Part shown: piece by piece, positions 59,412 to 64,000 of the stretch | Numbering within the stretch: the stretch's first letter is position 1 | Layout: each line of letters opens with the position of its first letter | Made by a program: the position numbers and the translations under genes | Notes under the pieces: generated by a model | What the model was told of the DNA's origin: nothing | Seen by the model: only the letters and a program-made list of their open reading frames with translations | The model's database searches: none | DNA from: JABDJX01 sp039942715 | Lineage (GTDB): Bacteria; Pseudomonadota; Alphaproteobacteria; Rhodobacterales; Rhodobacteraceae | DNA length: 64,000 bases | Reading direction: 5' to 3' | Assembly: GCA_039942715.1 (NCBI GenBank) | Contig: JBDVBY010000001.1 | Coordinates: 744,001 to 808,000, forward strand

Positions 59412-60944
59412 CTAAGACAGGAGTGGTGAAATCTCTTCTTGCCGCGTCTCAACATACCCATCAAGCGCTTCACGGACCGCAATATCCATCGTGGGTGCTT
59501 GATACTCCTTTAATACCGCCACCGCTTTATCGCGTGCGCGTGTTTGCATGTTGCGCGACCCATTGGCTTGCCAATGCTCCCAGGCCTCGTAGTCCAGAAT
59601 TTCAGGCGATGAAAACGCCGTCTGGAAATGCTTGAGCGTAAATGCATCGCCCAAGAAATGCCCGCCGGGGCCAATGCGCTGAACTGCCTCAAGCCCTTCT
59701 TGCAACAGATCAAAAGTCACCCCTGCGGCATACTTCGCCATAAGCAGGTTCTGTTCAGCATCGACGACCAGCTTGGATAAACAATGGACCATGCCCGCCT
59801 CATCCCAACCACCTGCGTGCAGCATATAGCTACAGTTTGCCGTGATCCCAGCCATGTAAGAGGTAGCGGATTCATATCCCGATTGTGGATCGAAGCTTTT
59901 AGCCGCTGATTGCGACGCCGTTGTGCGCCACGGAATATCGTAGCGGCGCGCAAGCTGACCGATCAACCCGTTCAGGAGATTAATTTCGGGCATACCAGAC
60001 ATCGGCGCGCCGGTCTTCATTGACACCGCAACTGAGAATTGACCGTAAATTACGGGCGCTCCTGGCCTGACCAGCTGCGCATAGGCGATGCCTGAAAGCG
60101 CTTCGGCGTTAAGCTGGGCGACCGTGGAAACCACATCAGCCGGCGTGTTCGCCGCGCCCAAAACGAAGGGGGAAATAAGCGCGCCCTGCCCGGCTTTTAC
60201 GAAAGTCCGCAGCCCCGACAGCATGGTTTCGTCCCACACAAGCGGCGAGTTGCCCGACACATGGGTCATCATCACAACGTTGTTCCGCAGAAAGTCGCGG
60301 CCATAGACAATCTCGGCCATAGCCACGCTATCGTCAGAGCGCTCTTGCCCCGTGCCCATGCCAAAGGTTGCCAGATCAGCATCCACAAAACTGGAGTGGT
60401 TGATGTGCAGGTGCCGCCATGGCACGGGGATATCGGTCGGCTCGCAGGAGAAGCCGGAGGTCATGTGGAAGCCGGGACTCATCTGCACGATTTTGTTGAT
60501 GTTGCGCAAATCCGCAATCGTCGAAAAACGGCGCACCCCGTCCAGATCGCGGATATTTGGCGGACCATGGGTTGGCGCAAAAGCGACTGTTCCTAGTCCA
60601 ATCTGAAAACGCGTGTCTTCACCGCGCCCCGTCATTTCAAAGCGTGCAGGCGCTTTGGCAACAAGGCCTTCGATCATCTCGGCTTCAAAACGCACAGTCT
60701 CGCCGCGCACATCCGCGCCTGCGGCTTTCCAATCTTCCAAGGCCTGCGGATCACGAAACACCACGCCCACTTCCTTGAGGATCCACATCGAAGCTTGGTG
60801 GATGCGTTCCAACTCGTCCGCGCTGACCAACTCGACCGGTTTGATCCCATAATGAATGGTGGACAGGCGCGGCGTAACCTCGGCGGCGCGGGCGGCTTTG
60901 CGCGCGCTGCGGCCGCGCCGCTTTGTCATCACCTTTTCAGACAT
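59412..60944 (-). CDS. MttB-family (trimethylamine methyltransferase-like) protein, non-pyrrolysine
   Basis: A 510-residue TIM-barrel protein of the MttB superfamily. Methyltransferases of this family move a methyl group from a quaternary or tertiary amine to a corrinoid protein. The frame has no internal amber codon, so it belongs to the non-pyrrolysine branch. Recognisable stretches are HQASMWILKEVGVVFRDPQALEDW, FAPTHGPPNIRDLDGVRRFST, HINHSSFVDADLATFGMGTGQERSDD and IGPGGHFLGDAFTLKHFQTAFSSPEILDYEAWEHW. It starts 15 bases after the flavoprotein gene. No corrinoid protein gene is in the window. Confidence 0.88.
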   Translation of the reverse strand: MSEKVMTKRRGRSARKAARAAEVTPRLSTIHYGIKPVELVSADELERIHQASMWILKEVGVVFRDPQALEDWKAAGADVRGETVRFEAEMIEGLVAKAPARFEMTGRGEDTRFQIGLGTVAFAPTHGPPNIRDLDGVRRFSTIADLRNINKIVQMSPGFHMTSGFSCEPTDIPVPWRHLHINHSSFVDADLATFGMGTGQERSDDSVAMAEIVYGRDFLRNNVVMMTHVSGNSPLVWDETMLSGLRTFVKAGQGALISPFVLGAANTPADVVSTVAQLNAEALSGIAYAQLVRPGAPVIYGQFSVAVSMKTGAPMSGMPEINLLNGLIGQLARRYDIPWRTTASQSAAKSFDPQSGYESATSYMAGITANCSYMLHAGGWDEAGMVHCLSKLVVDAEQNLLMAKYAAGVTFDLLQEGLEAVQRIGPGGHFLGDAFTLKHFQTAFSSPEILDYEAWEHWQANGSRNMQTRARDKAVAVLKEYQAPTMDIAVREALDGYVETRQEEISPLLS

Positions 60945-60959
60945 GTCACTCTCCTAGGC

Positions 60960-63014
60960 TCATAGGTCTTTCACCAAACGCAAAGCGTCATAGATTGCCG
61001 CATGGGTGTTGCGTGCGGCCACAGCATCGCCAATGCGGAACAGTTGGAATGCACCGTCTGGATTACGGATGATCGTTTGCGGCTTCCCGGCGATCAGGGC
61101 ATCTTGGTCCACCGCTCCGCCATTCGTGCTGTGATCGCGCAGCTCGTGATAGAGTTCGTCCATCGGCATTGTGCCGTAGTTCACGACCACCTGATCGTAT
61201 TCGACCTCGTCAATGCGATCGCTGTAATCCGTACCGATCCGAGCGATCAGCTTGTTACCCTTTTGCGAAACGCCCAGCAGACGGCGAGTGACGGTGAAGG
61301 TCGTGTCTTTGTCTTGCAGCGCGCGCATGTAAGGGACCAAGTTCATCGCCATGATCTCGGGTGAAAAACTGCGATCAGGCGTCATCACCTCAACCTTCGC
61401 ACCAGCATTCGCGGCCACTTCGGCAGCTTGAAGCGCCGGATGATCGCCCGCTTCGTCATAGATCAACACATGCTCGGCGGGCTTTACATCGCCTGCGATC
61501 ATGTCCCACGCGCTGACGGCGTGCGATGGGTCTTGGCCTTGCTCATAAAGCTCAAGGTTTGGCATGCCACCCGTAGCAACGATTACAACATCAGGTGAAA
61601 GTTGCTTAATATCAGAAACTTCCGCCCATGTATTAAACTGAAACGACACATCTCGGGCCGCACACTGCGACATGCGCCAGTCAATGACCGACATCATTTC
61701 GCGGCGACGTGGGTTCTGCGCCGTGAGCCGGATTTGCCCACCCGGATCGGCTTGCGCTTCAATCACCGTTACGTCATGCCCACGTTCAGCCGCCACACGC
61801 GCGGCTTCCAAACCCGCCGGACCAGCGCCGGCAATCACCACTTTGCGCGAGGCTTTCGCTGGCGTGATCTCATGGGGCATCGACAATTCGCGCCCGGTTG
61901 CCGCGTTGTGAATGCAAAGCGCCTCGCCCGCCTGATATATTCGGTCCAAACAATACGTCGCACCGACGCAAGGGCGTATATCCTCTTCACGTCCTTCAAC
62001 GATTTTCTTCACGATATGCGGATCAGCCATATGCGCGCGGGTCATGCCGACCATATCAAGCTTGCCGCTTTCAATCGCGTGGCGCGCAGTGGCGACGTCG
62101 GGAATACGCGCAGCGTGAAAGGTTGGCATCCCGGCGATGCGCTTCACCTCGCCTGCAAAATCAAGATGCGGCGCGCTTGCCATCCCCTGCACCGGGATCA
62201 CGTCTGTCATCGCTGGATCGGTGTGAATACGGCCTCGGATGACGTTTAGAAAATCGACCTGACCCGTCGCCGCCAGCGCTTTGGAAATCTCGACTCCCTC
62301 TTCCGGCGTGATCCCACCCTTTTGCGCCTCGTCCGCCGTGTAACGCACGCCAACGATGAAATCCGGCCCAACGCGCTTGCGCACGGCAGCCAGGACATCC
62401 AGCGGAAAGCGCAGACGGTTTTCCATTGTATCCGCGCCATAGGGTCCGACCAGATCGTTGCTCAAAGGCGACCAAAACTGATCAATCAGATGCCCATAGG
62501 CCTGCAATTCGATCCCATCCATACCGCCGGCCTGCATCCGCTGGGCGGCATCGGCGAAGTCAGAGATGATACGCTCGATGTCCCAATCTTCGATCAGCTT
62601 GGGAAAAGCCCGGTGCGCAGGCTCGCGGTGTTTGGATGACGACACGGAAGGCAGCCAATCCCCTTTGTTCCATCCTGTACGCCGCCCCAAATGCGTCAGC
62701 TGAATCATCACCGCACAACCGTGTTCGTGGCACCCGTCAGTAAGGTTCTGGATCCAAGGCACAACCTCATCTTTATAGGCCAACACGTTGTTAAACACCG
62801 GCGGGCTGTCCTTTGACACCGCCGCAGACCCGGCTGTCATCGCCAGCGCGACGCCGGCTTTGGCGCGCGTCGCATGATACGCAGCGTAACGCTCTTTCGG
62901 CATGCCGTCTTCGGGATAGGCCGGTTCATGCGCCGTCGTCATGATCCGGTTTTTCAATGTCAGGTGCTTAAGCTGGTAGGGTTGCAAAAGCGGGTCTGTG
63001 CTTTGGGCGGCCAT
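60960..63014 (-). CDS. DgcA-like FMN/[4Fe-4S]/FAD demethylase (trimethylamine dehydrogenase family)
   Basis: A 684-residue three-domain flavoprotein. The N-terminal TIM barrel binds FMN (LKNRIMTTAHEPAYPEDGMPKERY, IQLTHLGRRTGW, DGIELQAYGHLIDQFWSPLSND). A [4Fe-4S] cluster is held by CVGATYCLDRIYQAGEALC, and an NAD/FAD-binding domain has VIAGAGPAGLEAARVAAERGHDV. The end (FRIGDAVAARNTHAAIYDALRLVKDL) matches the dimethylglycine demethylase DgcA type, of which trimethylamine dehydrogenase is a relative. An oxidative N-demethylation of a methylated amine is expected. It is cotranscribed with the MttB-family gene. Confidence 0.88.
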   Translation of the reverse strand: MAAQSTDPLLQPYQLKHLTLKNRIMTTAHEPAYPEDGMPKERYAAYHATRAKAGVALAMTAGSAAVSKDSPPVFNNVLAYKDEVVPWIQNLTDGCHEHGCAVMIQLTHLGRRTGWNKGDWLPSVSSSKHREPAHRAFPKLIEDWDIERIISDFADAAQRMQAGGMDGIELQAYGHLIDQFWSPLSNDLVGPYGADTMENRLRFPLDVLAAVRKRVGPDFIVGVRYTADEAQKGGITPEEGVEISKALAATGQVDFLNVIRGRIHTDPAMTDVIPVQGMASAPHLDFAGEVKRIAGMPTFHAARIPDVATARHAIESGKLDMVGMTRAHMADPHIVKKIVEGREEDIRPCVGATYCLDRIYQAGEALCIHNAATGRELSMPHEITPAKASRKVVIAGAGPAGLEAARVAAERGHDVTVIEAQADPGGQIRLTAQNPRRREMMSVIDWRMSQCAARDVSFQFNTWAEVSDIKQLSPDVVIVATGGMPNLELYEQGQDPSHAVSAWDMIAGDVKPAEHVLIYDEAGDHPALQAAEVAANAGAKVEVMTPDRSFSPEIMAMNLVPYMRALQDKDTTFTVTRRLLGVSQKGNKLIARIGTDYSDRIDEVEYDQVVVNYGTMPMDELYHELRDHSTNGGAVDQDALIAGKPQTIIRNPDGAFQLFRIGDAVAARNTHAAIYDALRLVKDL

Positions 63015-63123
63015 GGAAAAGACGTCTCCTGCGCGCGTGAATGCGTGGCTTTACACCACATTTGTTGACCAAAACGCCCCAAACACCTAAAGAATTAATG
63101 TGCATAACAGTTAAGAAATTCTA
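63015..63123. promoter_or_regulatory. Divergent promoter between the demethylase operon and its LysR gene
   Basis: A 109 bp AT-rich segment. TTAATGTGCATAACAGTTAA at about 63095-63114 contains the T-N11-A layout with symmetrical TTAA ends expected for LysR-type binding. Both promoters must lie here. Confidence 0.4.
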
Positions 63124-63984
63124 ATGAATAAACTTCCGCCTCTGAACGCCATGCACGCCTTTGCCCGCGTCGCCGAGACCGGCAGTTTTGCCGAAGCGGC
63201 CAAGGTATTGAACGTCACCCCTGCCGCCGTTTCCCAACAGGTACGCAGGCTTGAGCAGTTCTTTGACACGCGACTTTTGCAAAAACACGGACGCGGCGTA
63301 TTGTTAACTGACGATGGGCAAATCCTAAGCCGGGCCACTTTGAACGGACTTGCGCAAATCGAGCAAGGCGCCGCACAAATTTCAAATCGCACCTCTAGCG
63401 CGGCGGTACGCGTGACCACATCGCCTAGTTTTGCCACCCATTGGCTGGTGCCGCGCATTTCGAAATTTCAGATGGATCATCCAGATATCGCCATTCAACT
63501 TGATCTAAGTGCCGAGGCACGCACGCCGGAACGGTCCGACTTTGATCTCGCGATCCGTTATTGCAAATGGGAAGACTTGCCCACGGGCGCAGACCTATTG
63601 AAGTCCGTCACTTTAAATGTCTTGTGCCCCACAGAATTGCTGCCGCCCAAGCCCATCTCGCCGAAAGCGCTTGCGCAATTGCCTTGGTTACAAGAGCTTG
63701 GCGTATCCGAGATCAAAGGCTGGTTTTATCGTCGCGGGTTTGGACAGGACCTCCCGCACCGCATTTCTGAAATGCCGGGGAATCTGATTATGGAAGCGTT
63801 GGTGCGCGGCGAAGCGGTGGCCTATGTGGTGTGCGATTGGATGGAAGCCGAAATCAGATCCGGCGCATTGCACGAGCTTTGGCCAAAGCGAGAACGCGGC
63901 GCCTATTACATGCAAACGAAGTTGACCGGGCAAAACGAAGCTACTGCCATCTTCTTAAATTGGCTAAAAGCTGAGATCACATAA
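63124..63984 (+). CDS. LysR-family regulator, GcvA-like
   Basis: A 286-residue transcription regulator. The winged HTH (MHAFARVAETGSFAEAAKVLNVTPAAVSQQVRRLEQFFDTRLLQKHGRGVLLTDDG) is of the GcvA/AmpR type, followed by a substrate-binding effector domain (AVRVTTSPSFATHWLVPRISKFQMDHPDI). It is divergent from the DgcA-like/MttB-like operon and so its likely activator. The last bases of the window after its stop contain no further gene. Confidence 0.9.
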   Translation: MNKLPPLNAMHAFARVAETGSFAEAAKVLNVTPAAVSQQVRRLEQFFDTRLLQKHGRGVLLTDDGQILSRATLNGLAQIEQGAAQISNRTSSAAVRVTTSPSFATHWLVPRISKFQMDHPDIAIQLDLSAEARTPERSDFDLAIRYCKWEDLPTGADLLKSVTLNVLCPTELLPPKPISPKALAQLPWLQELGVSEIKGWFYRRGFGQDLPHRISEMPGNLIMEALVRGEAVAYVVCDWMEAEIRSGALHELWPKRERGAYYMQTKLTGQNEATAIFLNWLKAEIT

Positions 63985-64000
63985 GGTGTTCAATCACGCG

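Overview
The window is chromosomal DNA from an alphaproteobacterium, almost certainly of the Rhodobacterales / Roseobacter group. The genus cannot be fixed from sequence alone. The evidence is a circularly permuted two-piece tmRNA with an alphaproteobacterial-type tag, a VPLPA-CTERM protein, a class I aldolase next to pgk, a pdhA-pdhB-pdhC operon whose E1 beta carries its own lipoyl domain, a formate dehydrogenase cluster with DUF3305/DUF3306/TorD accessory genes, and a GC-rich intergenic repeat ending in a TATTTT..AAGAAGAAG-like tail. No prophage, insertion sequence, CRISPR array, tRNA or rRNA was seen.

Layout. (1) 1-10385: a Mo/W formate dehydrogenase locus. The Tat-exported catalytic subunit (Cys form, cut by the window edge) and four accessory genes run on the minus strand. 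A large polyferredoxin-like Fe-S protein, DUF6494, an Mrp/ApbC Fe-S carrier ATPase, a degenerate lipoate/biotin-ligase-like protein and DUF6505 run on the plus strand, and a secreted c-type cytochrome converges on them. (2) 10469-22218: central carbon metabolism (eno, pgk, fba, pdhA, pdhB, pdhC) with two cyclophilins, a DMT transporter, an FtsB-like protein and a VPLPA-CTERM protein. Two unrecognised small genes sit inside the pdh operon. (3) 22215-30442: MliC-like lipoprotein, two paralogous cupins around an acidic repeat protein, cysK, cysE, a DksA-like protein, a recombined gene remnant, an ACT protein, DUF1272, a GNAT and mltG. (4) 30442-36424: fatty-acid synthesis (fabF, acpP, fabG, fabD on the minus strand) with a PilZ gene in opposite orientation between fabF and acpP, then acuI and a DUF4345 protein. 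(5) 36440-39072: tmRNA, a P-loop kinase, an SDR and an FAH-family hydrolase. (6) 39187-43110: response regulator plus a DctPQM TRAP transporter. (7) 43214-50498: a sorbitol/mannitol-type polyol operon (LacI, SmoEFGK-like ABC transporter, mannitol 2-dehydrogenase). (8) 50642-57936: a second LacI-controlled sugar ABC operon with an intracellular GH63-like glycosidase and two unusual permeases. (9) 58276-63984: aldo/keto reductase, an MttB-family methyltransferase paired with a DgcA-like flavoprotein demethylase, and a divergent LysR regulator.

Read together this is a marine heterotroph using formate oxidation, C4-dicarboxylates, polyols, probably a glycosidic compatible solute, and methylated amines. 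Regulation is largely local: each catabolic operon lies beside its own regulator, and I found palindromic or repeated operator candidates at both LacI loci and at dctP. The most unusual items are the formate dehydrogenase accessory hub, the DUF11-like insertion in a sugar ABC permease, and the acidic beta-helix protein flanked by cupin paralogs.
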